A stretch of 64,000 nt of DNA, from the NCBI GenBank assembly GCA_965213575.1, contig CBDBZN010000037.1, positions 80,698 through 144,697 on the forward strand, given 5' to 3'. Shown piece after piece: positions 32,521 to 41,259 of this stretch. This DNA comes from JAUHXS01 sp965213575 (GTDB taxonomy: Bacteria; Bacteroidota; Bacteroidia; Chitinophagales; JAUHXS01). Every line of letters begins with the position of its first letter. Within the stretch, counting starts at the first letter, position 1. The notes below the pieces were generated by a model, which was given only the letters and a program-made list of their open reading frames with translations, was not told the DNA's origin and ran no database searches. A program made the translations under genes and the position numbers.

Positions 32521-34320
32521 ATGCAAAAGTTAAGGAATATAGCGATTATCGCTCACGTTGACCACGGGAAAACTACTTTAGTAGATAAAATGCTAATGGT
32601 GGGTAAATTATTTCAAGATCACGAAAGGCCGGGTGAGCTCATTATGGACAGTAATGACCTGGAGAGGGAACGTGGAATTACTATTCTTGCAAAAAATGTA
32701 TCGGTACGCTATAAAGACACTAAGATTAATATATTAGATACTCCGGGCCACAGTGATTTTGGTGGAGAAGTAGAAAGGGTTTTAAATATGGCAGATGGGG
32801 TGTTACTTTTGGTAGATGCATTTGAAGGCCCTATGCCTCAAACAAGATTTGTATTACAAAAAGCCATTGAGATGGGATTAAAACCCATTGTAGTAGTTAA
32901 CAAAGTAGATAAAGAAAACTGTACACCCGAAGAAGCTTATGAAGCAGTTTTTGATTTAATGTTTCAGTTAGATGCCTCTGAAGATCAATTAGATTTCCCG
33001 GTAGTTTATGGTTCTGCTAAAAATGGATGGATGAGTGATGATTGGAAAAACCCTACGGAAGATATAACCATTTTAATGGATAAAATTCTTGAGCACATTC
33101 CTGCTCCTGAGTTTAATGAAGGAACTTCACAAATGCTGATCACTTCTTTAGATTACTCTTCATTTATCGGTAGGATTGCTATTGGTAGAGTGCATCGGGG
33201 AACCTTAAAGGCAGGACAAGCGGTATCTTTAATGAAAAGAGACGGCCGTGTTGTCAAAACGAAGATAAAAGAATTATATGTTTTTGAAGGCTTTGATAAG
33301 ATAAAGGCAGAAACAGTCAGTTCCGGTGAAATTTGTGCCGTTGTAGGTATTGATGGATTTGAAATAGGAGAAACCATAGCAGATATCGAATCACCTGAAG
33401 CTTTGCCAACCATCACTATTGACGAGCCGACGATGAGTATGCTTTTTACTATTAATGATTCTCCATTTTTCGGTAAAGAAGGCAAATTTGTGACCTCCCG
33501 CCATTTAAAGGATCGCTTAACAAAAGAATTAGAAAAAAACCTTGCTCTACGAGTGGAGCCTACAAATTCTCCCGATTCGTACAATGTTTTTGGAAGAGGT
33601 GTACTGCATTTATCTGTCTTAATTGAAACGATGCGTAGAGAGGGTTATGAACTGCAAATTGGCCAGCCGCAAGTTATCATTAAAGAAATTGATGGTGTAA
33701 AATGTGAGCCGATAGAAGAGCTCACCATAGATATTCCTGAAGCAACGTCCGGTAAAGCTATCGAGATGGTAACTCAAAGAAAAGGCGAAATGCAAAGTAT
33801 GGATCCCAAAGGTGATCGAATTATTCTTAAGTTTTTAGTACCTTCCAGGGGAATTATCGGGTTAAGAAATAACTTACTTACAGCATCTGCCGGAGAAGCG
33901 ATTATGTCACACCGATTTTTAGAATTTCAGCCGTATAAAGGCAATATCCCTTCCCGCCAAAATGGATCATTAATCAGTTTAGAAACAGGCAAGGCGATTC
34001 CTTTTAGTATTAATAATTTACAAGACCGAGGTAAGTTTTTCATTGAGCCCAATGTAGATATTTACGAAGGGCAAGTAATAGGTGAAAATAACCGTCCGGG
34101 CGACTTAGTCGTTAACATCACTAAAACGAAGAAGTTGACCAACATGCGTTCTTCCGGAGCAGATGATAAAATGCGCATTGCCCCACCTATTTTATTTTCT
34201 TTAGAAGAAGCGCTAGAATACATCCAGGGTGATGAATATCTAGAAGTAACCCCGGCTTCTATGCGGATCAGAAAGATATATTTAAAAGAAAACGATCGGA
34301 AAAGAGCGAAAGCAAATTAG
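32521..34320 (+). CDS. typA: ribosome-associated GTPase TypA/BipA
   Basis: This translational GTPase, about 599 residues from the ATG at 32521, binds the ribosome and is involved in 50S biogenesis, stress and low-temperature growth. G1 AHVDHGKTT, G2 RERGIT, G3 DTPGHSDFGGEV and G4 NKVD are all in place in the first 140 residues. EF-G-like domains follow, with the TypA-specific C-terminal region near PSRGIIGLRNNLLTASAG. The start was chosen because MQKLRNIAIIAHVDHGK is the usual family N-terminus and a -7 promoter element lies between it and an upstream in-frame ATG. It is monocistronic and diverges from bestrophin. Confidence 0.97.
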   Translation: MQKLRNIAIIAHVDHGKTTLVDKMLMVGKLFQDHERPGELIMDSNDLERERGITILAKNVSVRYKDTKINILDTPGHSDFGGEVERVLNMADGVLLLVDAFEGPMPQTRFVLQKAIEMGLKPIVVVNKVDKENCTPEEAYEAVFDLMFQLDASEDQLDFPVVYGSAKNGWMSDDWKNPTEDITILMDKILEHIPAPEFNEGTSQMLITSLDYSSFIGRIAIGRVHRGTLKAGQAVSLMKRDGRVVKTKIKELYVFEGFDKIKAETVSSGEICAVVGIDGFEIGETIADIESPEALPTITIDEPTMSMLFTINDSPFFGKEGKFVTSRHLKDRLTKELEKNLALRVEPTNSPDSYNVFGRGVLHLSVLIETMRREGYELQIGQPQVIIKEIDGVKCEPIEELTIDIPEATSGKAIEMVTQRKGEMQSMDPKGDRIILKFLVPSRGIIGLRNNLLTASAGEAIMSHRFLEFQPYKGNIPSRQNGSLISLETGKAIPFSINNLQDRGKFFIEPNVDIYEGQVIGENNRPGDLVVNITKTKKLTNMRSSGADDKMRIAPPILFSLEEALEYIQGDEYLEVTPASMRIRKIYLKENDRKRAKAN

Positions 34321-34663
34321 CTTAGAGTGGATAGTTTAGAGTTTCGGGTTTCGGGTTCGAAGTTTAAGGTTGTTGGGTTAATTTTGAGTTAAGCTTACAT
34401 GCACCACTGTGCTAATGCTTGCTAGAGAAGGGAGACATTAATTTTTTTTAGTAATTCAACTTATTAAGCAAAGAATGCTAATCAAATTAGCTCTATTGGC
34501 AGGAGAGTAGTTTAACACATTTAATCATTCACTAACCTAACCTCAAATTCTAAAAACTATCAACTATAAATTCTAAACTGTCTAATTTCAAGTCTCAACT
34601 TTATACTTTAAACTACTCAACTTCAAACCTCAAACACAGAACTTCAAACATCAACTTCAAACA
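34321..34663. other. 343-base low-complexity spacer between typA and xerD
   Basis: No gene is seen. The left part is rich in words like GTTTAGAGTTTCGGGTTT and the right part in complementary-style words like CTTCAAACCTCAAAC, so the spacer is a degenerate, word-level inverted repeat. Its right end contains a 13-bp tandem repeat that runs into the xerD stop codon. Similar but shorter low-complexity tracts occur at 35640-35687, 42109-42180 and 45078-45190. Confidence 0.5.
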
Positions 34664-34671
34664 TCAACTTC
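34641..34671. repeat. 13-bp tandem repeat overlapping the xerD 3' end
   Basis: ACTTCAAACATCA occurs at 34641-34653 and 34654-34666 and begins a third time at 34667. The xerD stop codon (34664-34666 on the minus strand) lies inside the second copy, so the repeat marks a boundary where intergenic low-complexity DNA meets the gene. Confidence 0.7.
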
Positions 34672-35560
34672 TCGGATGATACCGATTAATCGTATCTTTC
34701 AAATACGATCTATCCAAATGAGTATATATTTCTGTGGTGGTAATCGATTCATGACCCAGCATATCTTGAACAGCTTTGAGGTTCGCTCCACCTTCTACTA
34801 AGTGAGTAGCAAAAGAGTGCCGAAAGGTATGCGGGCTGATTTTTTTATGAATATTAGCTGCTTTTGCGAGAAGTTTAATAATGGTAAAGATCATCACCCG
34901 CGTAAGTTTTGCTCCTCTACGATTTAGGAAAAGGATGTCTTCGTTCCCAGGTTTGATCTTCATGTGATTACGAACGCTGTCTTTATAGATATTGATTTGC
35001 TTGATCGCTTGATCACCAATCGGAACTAATCGTTCTTTATTTCCTTTGCCGATGATTCTGATAAAATTTACATCTAAATATGAATTGGAAATTTTTAGGT
35101 TGATCAATTCAGATACGCGTAAGCCACACCCATATAAAACTTCGATGATAGCCTTGTTTCTTTCTCCTTCTGAAGAGCTTAAGTCTATTGCAGCAATAAG
35201 GTTTTGAATATCATCATAGCTAAGCGTGTCGGGAAGCTTTTTAGGCAGCTTAGGGCTTTCAATCAGCTCGGTAGGGTCTGAATCAATAATATTTTCTAAA
35301 ATCAAATATTTATAAAAAGCTTTAATCCCAGAGATGATTCTCGCCTGTGATTTTGCTGAAATACCAACTTCATTTAATGATTCTACAAAAAGTTGGATTT
35401 CTTTAAAAGTAACTTTTAAGGGAGAATGCTGAGTGGTAGCTTCAACATAAGAAGCTATTTTTTCTACATCTCTGAGATAAGCTTCTAAAGTATTATCAGA
35501 AAAAGATTTTTCTAATTTCAAATAACTTTTAAAACCTTTTATATAAATACTCCAGCTCAC
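34664..35560 (-). CDS. xerD: tyrosine recombinase XerD
   Basis: This 298-residue site-specific recombinase resolves chromosome dimers at dif together with XerC. The N-terminal SAM-like domain covers about residues 1-90, and the catalytic domain has all active-site residues: Arg148 (GCGLRVSEL), Lys172, His244 and Arg247 (HTFRHSFATHL), His270 (LGHESITTT) and the nucleophile Tyr279 (YTHLD). The start is a GTG at 35560, giving MSWSIYIKGF. Length and motif spacing match chromosomal XerD and not phage integrases, and no mobile-element boundaries are present around it. A XerC call cannot be wholly excluded. Confidence 0.9.
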   Translation of the reverse strand: MSWSIYIKGFKSYLKLEKSFSDNTLEAYLRDVEKIASYVEATTQHSPLKVTFKEIQLFVESLNEVGISAKSQARIISGIKAFYKYLILENIIDSDPTELIESPKLPKKLPDTLSYDDIQNLIAAIDLSSSEGERNKAIIEVLYGCGLRVSELINLKISNSYLDVNFIRIIGKGNKERLVPIGDQAIKQINIYKDSVRNHMKIKPGNEDILFLNRRGAKLTRVMIFTIIKLLAKAANIHKKISPHTFRHSFATHLVEGGANLKAVQDMLGHESITTTEIYTHLDRSYLKDTINRYHPRS

Positions 35561-35577
35561 TACTTAAAAATATATTA

Positions 35578-35585
35578 TACCTTTG
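35578..35585 (+). promoter_or_regulatory. candidate -7 element upstream of aroQ
   Basis: TACCTTTG matches TAnnTTTG 102 bases before the aroQ start. The leader between them would contain a small hairpin, CTGTTAA at 35629-35635 with TTAACAG at 35641-35647. No -33 TTTG is seen, so this is only a candidate. Confidence 0.3.
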
Positions 35586-35687
35586 AAGGTAACAAATTTG
35601 AGCTTTAATACTGAGTTATTTTTTTCTACTGTTAAAAATCTTAACAGCTTAACTTTATACCTTGAACTTCAAACTGTGAACTAAACC

Positions 35688-36104
35688 ATGAAAATAATTA
35701 TCATCAATGGCCCTAATCTTAACTTACTCGGCAAGAGAGAGCCTGATATTTATGGTTCATCTACTTTTGAGGAATATTTTAAAACGTTGGCTAACGCTTT
35801 TCCGGATATAAATCTCACGTATTATCAGAGTAATGTAGAAGGAGAACTCATCAATAAGATACAAGAAGTAGGATTTACATATGATGGTATAATTTTAAAT
35901 GCAGGAGGCTATTCTCATACTTCAGTAGCTATGCGAGATGCTATTTCAGCTATTTCGACTCTTGTAATTGAAGTACATATCTCTAATATTTATGCGAGGG
36001 AGGAGTTTCGACACAAATCATTGCTTTCCGAAAAATGCAAAGGAGTAATTTGTGGTTTGGGACTGGAAGGGTATCGGTATGCGGTAGATTATTTTCACAA
36101 TTAG
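35688..36104 (+). CDS. aroQ: 3-dehydroquinate dehydratase, type II
   Basis: This 138-residue enzyme forms 3-dehydroshikimate from 3-dehydroquinate in the shikimate pathway; the type II enzyme is a dodecamer. The family motifs are complete: NGPNLNLLGKREPDIYG with the catalytic Tyr and Arg, YYQSNVEGELINKI, ILNAGGYSHTSVAMRDAI with the catalytic Asn and His, EVHISNIYAREEFRHKS and GLGLEGYRYA. The ATG at 35688 is the standard start. No other shikimate genes are nearby, and the gene diverges from xerD. Confidence 0.96.
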   Translation: MKIIIINGPNLNLLGKREPDIYGSSTFEEYFKTLANAFPDINLTYYQSNVEGELINKIQEVGFTYDGIILNAGGYSHTSVAMRDAISAISTLVIEVHISNIYAREEFRHKSLLSEKCKGVICGLGLEGYRYAVDYFHN

Positions 36105-36134
36105 CTAATTAGCCAATTGACTAATTAGCTAATT
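36099..36134. terminator. A+T-rich hairpin between aroQ and the glycosyltransferase gene
   Basis: The arms 36099-36112 and 36121-36134 are perfect 14-bp complements around an 8-base loop. The hairpin overlaps the aroQ stop codon and lies 22 bases from the end of the convergent gene. It is a plausible shared terminator but is weak because the stem is nearly all A-T. Confidence 0.5.
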
Positions 36135-36156
36135 TCAATCTTTTGAACTCAAGAAT

Positions 36157-37188
36157 TTATCTGGTATTTTGCAATATATCTAGTTTACTAAAAAATCGCT
36201 TCTTCTTAACAAAATACTGCCACACGATATTTTTAGGGTATACACCGTTGAGAGATTTTAAATAAGCATTATTTTTTATATGATGCCATTTAAAAACACC
36301 TCCTACATAATGGCGATGGGCTTTGCCAATAGCTAAAAATGTTCTCCAATTTCCCTTAAATAAAATTGTATAGGCCGCTACATGATCTAAAATAAGCCGG
36401 CTGATTATCAAATAAACTGCTTCTGGGGTAGGCGTATTTTTATGAATGATAATGAGGTTGTTTCGGAAGTTTAAATAGGTTTTTCGCGGGCTACCTTGTG
36501 GCAAACTTCCTCCGCCTACATGATAAACAACAGATTTGGGGCAATACATAATTTTGTATCCTTTGTTTTGTAACCGCCAACAAAGGTCAATTTCTTCCAT
36601 GTGTGCAAATAATCGCTCGTCTAGCCCTCCTAGTTTATGATAAAGGGTTGATTTAATAAATAAACACGCTCCGGTTGCCCAGAAAATTTGCCGCGCATCG
36701 TCGTATTGGCCATGATCTTTTTCTACTGTTTCAAAGATTCTGCCTCGACAAAAAGGATAACCATATCTGTCAATATATCCGCCTGCTGCTCCCGCATATT
36801 CAAAATGATCTTTATTATGAAAAGCTTTTATTTTAGGTTGACAAGCAGCAATATCTGCTGAACTTTCCATTAATTGGATAACCGGTTCTATCCAATCGGG
36901 TTCAACTTCTACATCTTGATTAAGCAATACATAATAATCACTTTTGACTTGCTTTAACGCTGCATTATAACCCCCCGTGAAACCTAAATTTTCTTTAAGA
37001 GCAATGACTTTTACGGTAGGGAAATTTTTAGCTAATATTGCTAAACTATTATCTGTAGAGGCGTTGTCTGCAACATACATAACTACATTAGAATAAGTAG
37101 ACGCTACAACAGAGGGTAAAAACTGCTGTAAAAATTTTGCGCCATTCCAACTTAAAATAACGACAGCTACGGTAGGATTTTTATTCAT
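36157..37188 (-). CDS. glycosyltransferase family 2 protein
   Basis: This 343-residue GT-A fold transferase has the family elements VVILSWNG at the N-terminus, ADNASTDNS, the metal-binding region LLNQDVEVEPDW, and HMEEIDLCWRLQNKGYK containing the ED motif with the putative catalytic base. It resembles the rhamnosyltransferase-like GT2 enzymes of surface polysaccharide assembly. There is no signal peptide and only weakly hydrophobic segments near the C-terminus. It stands alone between aroQ and rpe, so no polysaccharide locus helps to predict donor or acceptor. Confidence 0.9.
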   Translation of the reverse strand: MNKNPTVAVVILSWNGAKFLQQFLPSVVASTYSNVVMYVADNASTDNSLAILAKNFPTVKVIALKENLGFTGGYNAALKQVKSDYYVLLNQDVEVEPDWIEPVIQLMESSADIAACQPKIKAFHNKDHFEYAGAAGGYIDRYGYPFCRGRIFETVEKDHGQYDDARQIFWATGACLFIKSTLYHKLGGLDERLFAHMEEIDLCWRLQNKGYKIMYCPKSVVYHVGGGSLPQGSPRKTYLNFRNNLIIIHKNTPTPEAVYLIISRLILDHVAAYTILFKGNWRTFLAIGKAHRHYVGGVFKWHHIKNNAYLKSLNGVYPKNIVWQYFVKKKRFFSKLDILQNTR

Positions 37189-37241
37189 GTAAATGCAATA
37201 TTACGAAAAAGGACAATCTAAATTTAGTAATCCATGGCACC

Positions 37242-37272
37242 TTTGTCCGTTGGATAAATAGCATTATCTTTG
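37242..37272 (+). promoter_or_regulatory. promoter of rpe (-33 TTTG and -7 TATCTTTG)
   Basis: TTTG at 37242-37245 is followed after 19 bases by TATCTTTG at 37265-37272, an excellent match to the Bacteroidota primary sigma promoter in both elements and spacing. The -7 element ends four bases before the ATG at 37277, so the transcript is expected to be leaderless or nearly so. Confidence 0.7.
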
Positions 37273-37276
37273 CGTT

Positions 37277-37948
37277 ATGAATCATTTAATAGCTCCTTCC
37301 ATTCTCGCTGCTGACTTTATTAACCTTGCCAAGGATATCAATCTGGTTAATGAAAGTCAAGCTGATTGGTTTCATTTAGATGTGATGGATGGCGTATTTG
37401 TGCCTAATATTTCCTTTGGTATTCCGGTGATAAAAGCAATTAAGAGCAAAGCAAACAAACCGTTGGATGTTCATTTGATGATTGTCAATCCTGAAAAATA
37501 CACAGAAGCATTTTGCAAGGCAGGAGCAGATATTCTCACGGTACATTATGAAGCATGCCCACATTTGCATCGAAATCTACAAGAGATAAGGAGTTACGGC
37601 ATGAAAGCCGGAGTAGCTATTAATCCGCATACACCTATTAGTGCCCTAGAAGATATTATTGAAATGGCAGATGTAGTATGTTTAATGTCTGTCAACCCGG
37701 GTTTTGGCGGACAGCAATTTATCGAAAACTCTTTAAATAAAATTGTTCAGCTTAAAGAACTGATTATCCGCAAAAACACTCATACCTATATTGAAGTAGA
37801 CGGAGGTGTTGGGGCTGATAATATTCGACAGGTTTTAAAAGCGGGAGCAGATGTTTTAGTAGCAGGTAGCAGCGTGTTTGGTTCGGATAATCCTACGGAA
37901 ACGATAGCCTCTTTCAAAAATTTCAAAACAAATACTTTGCAAGCCTGA
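37277..37948 (+). CDS. rpe: ribulose-phosphate 3-epimerase
   Basis: This 223-residue TIM-barrel enzyme interconverts D-ribulose 5-phosphate and D-xylulose 5-phosphate in the pentose phosphate pathway. Signature segments are APSILAADF, WFHLDVMDGVFVPN with metal-binding His and the catalytic Asp, DVHLMI, VNPGFGGQ for phosphate binding, and EVDGGVG with the second catalytic Asp. The ATG at 37277 follows a consensus promoter closely. The TonB receptor gene begins 19 bases after its stop and is likely co-transcribed. Confidence 0.96.
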   Translation: MNHLIAPSILAADFINLAKDINLVNESQADWFHLDVMDGVFVPNISFGIPVIKAIKSKANKPLDVHLMIVNPEKYTEAFCKAGADILTVHYEACPHLHRNLQEIRSYGMKAGVAINPHTPISALEDIIEMADVVCLMSVNPGFGGQQFIENSLNKIVQLKELIIRKNTHTYIEVDGGVGADNIRQVLKAGADVLVAGSSVFGSDNPTETIASFKNFKTNTLQA

Positions 37949-37967
37949 TTTCCGTTATACCTCAGAA

Positions 37968-40463
37968 ATGCGTCAACTCTTCAGCGGCTTTCTTTTTTTT
38001 TTAAGCATTAATTTTTTATCTGCACAGCAAAATACAGCAGAAATTTTTGGTTCGGTGAAGGATGAAGACGGCTTTTTTTTAGAAGGTGTTTTTGTTCATA
38101 TAAAAGATTCTAAAAGTGGTGTGGTAACTGATGAAAATGGGGAATATATACTTTCTATTCCTGCAGATTCTTCCATACAAATAGTTTTCTCTTACATTGG
38201 CTATGCTACACAAATCCAAAATGTAAATTTAGCCGGTGATAAGCGCAGGCGATTAAATATCAGCATGGAGCTAAAAGCCATTGATATTGATGAAATATTT
38301 ATTGAAGATAAAGGTGAACGAAATAAGATCAGTACGCAGCAATTAGATATTAAAGATATTAATGTATTACCCAATGCTTCAGGCAATATAGAAGCTATTT
38401 TGAAAACGCTACCGGGAGTTACGTCTAACAATGAACTTAGTTCACAATATTCGGTAAGAGGAGGAAATTTTGATGAAAACCTAGTATATGTTAATGATTT
38501 TGAGATCTATCGCCCTTTTCTTATCCGGTCAGGACAGCAAGAAGGATTGAGTTTCATTAACCCGGATTTAGTAAGTAATATAGAATTTTCATCCGGTGGT
38601 TTTGGCGCTAAATACGGAGATAAAATGTCTTCTGTTTTAGACATTAAATACAAACGTCCGAGGAGTTTTGCCGGTTCTGCAAGTGTGAGTTTGTTAGGTA
38701 CAAATTTGCATTTAGAAGGCAGTACCATCGATAATCGTGCTTACTATTTACTAGGCTTTAGATATAAAACAAATCAGTATTTATTAAATAGCCTGGATGC
38801 TCAAGGTGATTATCGCCCTCAATTCTTAGACTTTCAAGCTTTAGTAGGGTATGATATCAATGAAAAATGGGAGTTGGAGTGGATGGGTAATTATTCCAGT
38901 AACAAATTTCAGTTTGTTCCGGAAACCCGAACTACAGAATTTGGTGTCGTAAATAATGTGCTTCGGTTGACCGTTTTCTTTGATGGGCAGGAAATTAATC
39001 AATATAGCACTGCTATGACGGGTTTGTCTACTACTTTTAAGCCTAATAATAATGTGCGATTAAAATGGTTAGCATCGTATTATGTAGCGGATGAAAGGGA
39101 GACTTTCGATGTGATCGGAGAGTATTTTTTAGATGCTATAGAGAGTAATTTAGGTAATGAAGATTTTGGCCAGATTAAATATAGCTTAGGCGTAGGGGCT
39201 TATCATGACAATGGCAGAAATTTTCTCAAAGTTTATGTGCCAAATGTTGCACATAAAGGATATTGGAGCAAAAATAAACATTTTGTACAATGGGGAGCAA
39301 GGTATCAATATGAAATTATTGATGATAAGCTGAAGGAATGGCAACGGCTTGATTCAGCAGGTTATTCATTACCTTATACCAATCAGCAGGTTTTAATAAA
39401 TGAGTACAGTAAATCAAAAGTAGATTTAACTTCAAACAGATATTCAGCTTACATACAAGATAGTTGGGAATTGACCGATACTACTCAAATGACGCTGACA
39501 GGTGGAGTTCGTTTCCAATATTGGGATTTAAACAATGAGTTACTGGTAAGTCCGAGAGGACAGCTTTCTTTTAAACCTTTGTGGGAAAAAGATGTCGTGT
39601 TTAAATTTGCTTCAGGAATATATTATCAAGCTCCTTTCTACAGAGAATTAAGAGATTTGAATGGCAATATCAATCTCAATGTTAAAGCTCAAAAAGCCAT
39701 CCATTACGTTGCAGGAATGGACTATAATTTTAAAGCATGGAAGCGGCCTTTTAAATTCACTTCTGAGATTTATTATAAGCAATTAAGTAATTTAAATCCT
39801 TATGAAATTGAAAATGTTAGGATTCGTTATTTTGCTGAAAATGTTGCAAAAGGCTATGCCACCGGCATTGATTTTAGAGTGTATGGTGAATTTGTAAAAA
39901 ATGCCGAGTCATGGTTTACCCTTTCTTTTCTGAAAACTCAAGAAGATGTAATTGGCGATTTTAGGTATGAATTTTATAATGATGAAGGGGTGAGAATAAC
40001 GACAAGTACTCGCGATCAAACAGCTACCGATAGCATTAAAATTGAACCTGGATATATTGCACGGCCTACTGACCAAAGAGTTAATTTTTCTATATTTTTT
40101 CAAGATTATATTCCCAATAATGAAAACTTTAAAATGCACCTTAACTTAGTTTTTGGAACAGGTTTGCCTTTTGGCCCGGTCGACAAAAAACGTTATAATG
40201 ATGTACTTCGTGTGCCGCCGTACCGCCGAGTTGATATAGGTTTTTCTGCTTTACTGTGGGATAAAACTAAAAGGAATAACCTCATTAACAGCCCTTTAAA
40301 ATATTTTAATTCTGTTTGGATGAGTATTGAAGTATTTAATTTACTTCAAGTGAAAAATACGGTATCTTACATATGGATTAAAGATGTAACAAATACACAA
40401 TATGCTGTGCCTAACTATCTTACCAGTCGGCGTTTAAATGCACGATTAGTTGTTAAGTTTTAA
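37968..40463 (+). CDS. TonB-dependent outer-membrane receptor
   Basis: This 831-residue receptor takes up a substrate across the outer membrane with TonB/ExbBD energy. It has a signal peptide ending near FLSAQQ, then a carboxypeptidase-like regulatory domain (about 25-105; GVVTDENGEYIL, FSYIGYATQ). A plug domain follows (about 125-230; ILKTLPGVTSNNEL, QYSVRGGNFDENLVYV, FGAKYGDKMSSVLDI), and then the beta-barrel, ending RLVVKF with a terminal Phe as in outer-membrane barrels. There is no SusD partner gene, so it is not a typical polysaccharide-utilisation receptor. It probably shares the rpe transcript, although that may only reflect position. Confidence 0.92.
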   Translation: MRQLFSGFLFFLSINFLSAQQNTAEIFGSVKDEDGFFLEGVFVHIKDSKSGVVTDENGEYILSIPADSSIQIVFSYIGYATQIQNVNLAGDKRRRLNISMELKAIDIDEIFIEDKGERNKISTQQLDIKDINVLPNASGNIEAILKTLPGVTSNNELSSQYSVRGGNFDENLVYVNDFEIYRPFLIRSGQQEGLSFINPDLVSNIEFSSGGFGAKYGDKMSSVLDIKYKRPRSFAGSASVSLLGTNLHLEGSTIDNRAYYLLGFRYKTNQYLLNSLDAQGDYRPQFLDFQALVGYDINEKWELEWMGNYSSNKFQFVPETRTTEFGVVNNVLRLTVFFDGQEINQYSTAMTGLSTTFKPNNNVRLKWLASYYVADERETFDVIGEYFLDAIESNLGNEDFGQIKYSLGVGAYHDNGRNFLKVYVPNVAHKGYWSKNKHFVQWGARYQYEIIDDKLKEWQRLDSAGYSLPYTNQQVLINEYSKSKVDLTSNRYSAYIQDSWELTDTTQMTLTGGVRFQYWDLNNELLVSPRGQLSFKPLWEKDVVFKFASGIYYQAPFYRELRDLNGNINLNVKAQKAIHYVAGMDYNFKAWKRPFKFTSEIYYKQLSNLNPYEIENVRIRYFAENVAKGYATGIDFRVYGEFVKNAESWFTLSFLKTQEDVIGDFRYEFYNDEGVRITTSTRDQTATDSIKIEPGYIARPTDQRVNFSIFFQDYIPNNENFKMHLNLVFGTGLPFGPVDKKRYNDVLRVPPYRRVDIGFSALLWDKTKRNNLINSPLKYFNSVWMSIEVFNLLQVKNTVSYIWIKDVTNTQYAVPNYLTSRRLNARLVVKF

Positions 40464-40532
40464 TTAGGTTACAGGTTCTAAATTGCAGATTTTAAGATTG
40501 AAAATTTGCTGTTTTAAACAAGATGAATCTCT

Positions 40533-40829
40533 TTATTCGATATGCTTTTTCCAGTTTAACTCATCCATGCTTGTATGATGAACTGTTAAAACGTAAATCG
40601 TTTTAGCTTCGACAATATAAAATATTCCAAACGGAAAACGTTTAATAAAAGCTCTATGTACATTTTTATATTGACTTTAAAATAGATTTGGATTTTTTTG
40701 TAATTGATTTAATGTCTTCTACAGACAACAAAAAACATTCCCCAAGCCATCTTGCTGTTCTTTATACCACAGAGAAGCGTTAAGAATATCGTCTTCTGCA
40801 TCGGGCTTTACAACAAGCGAATAGATCAT
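40533..40829 (-). pseudogene. ParE/RelE-type toxin remnant with two in-frame stop codons
   Basis: Reading leftward from the ATG at 40829-40827, one frame gives a 98-codon ParE/RelE-like sequence: MIYSLVVKPDAEDDI, NASLWYKEQQDGLG, KTLNQLQKNPNLF, YKNVHRAFIKRFPFGIFY, TIYVLTVHHTS and a TAA at 40535-40533. It is interrupted by TAG at codon 37 (40721-40719) and TAA at codon 51 (40679-40677), with no frameshift. The start overlaps the antitoxin stop as ATGA, the usual coupling of such modules. Sequence beyond both stops is still clearly toxin-like, so inactivation seems recent. Size and motif order match this toxin family. Confidence 0.85.
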
Positions 40830-41074
40830 ATTTTTTTAGAAATTCTATTTTTTACATCTTTCCAAGATGAGCCGGCACTTGGATGATGTTTGTGGGATTT
40901 TAATCTTTCATCAAATAATGTTTTAGTTGCAGTATTAAACTCAATATTTTTAGTATTAGCTTCAACAGCAATACTATCCCATATAGCTTCTACCACTTGA
41001 ATTTTTTCCGAGATACTTAATTTTAATATGTCTTGTAATTGTGTCATATATTGATTTAACGTAAAATTAGTCAA
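40826..41074 (-). CDS. addiction-module antitoxin (Unstab_antitox-like)
   Basis: This is an 82-residue protein resembling the small antitoxins paired with ParE/RelE toxins, with the motif LKLSISEKIQVVEAIWDSI in the N-terminal half and a C-terminal KSHKHHPSAGSSWKDVKNRI segment that would wrap the toxin. The gene appears intact. Its stop codon overlaps the start of a disrupted toxin gene. As an orphan antitoxin it may only be a relic or may still protect against a related toxin elsewhere. Confidence 0.85.
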   Translation of the reverse strand: MTNFTLNQYMTQLQDILKLSISEKIQVVEAIWDSIAVEANTKNIEFNTATKTLFDERLKSHKHHPSAGSSWKDVKNRISKKI

Positions 41075-41259
41075 AAGTTGCGAAGTTATTTTAGCTTTGA
41101 TATTTACAGTTTGAAATATAGGATTTAATTATATATCTCTTACATTTAATATTAAAAATTAAGCAGTAAACATTAAAAACTAATCCATGTCCAACTTCAT
41201 CTCAACAAAAATCAAAAGAACTCCAATCAACTCAAAAATTACTAGTTGATACATTTAAC

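Noticed and set aside
34664..35560. Tyrosine recombinase considered as an integrase of a genomic island or prophage
   Set aside because: Length, motif spacing and housekeeping neighbours fit chromosomal XerD; there is no adjacent tRNA, excisionase or phage gene.
40533..40829. Frameshift as the cause of toxin inactivation
   Set aside because: Codon-by-codon reading from 40829 keeps the toxin-like sequence in a single frame to the TAA at 40533, with two nonsense codons and no indel.
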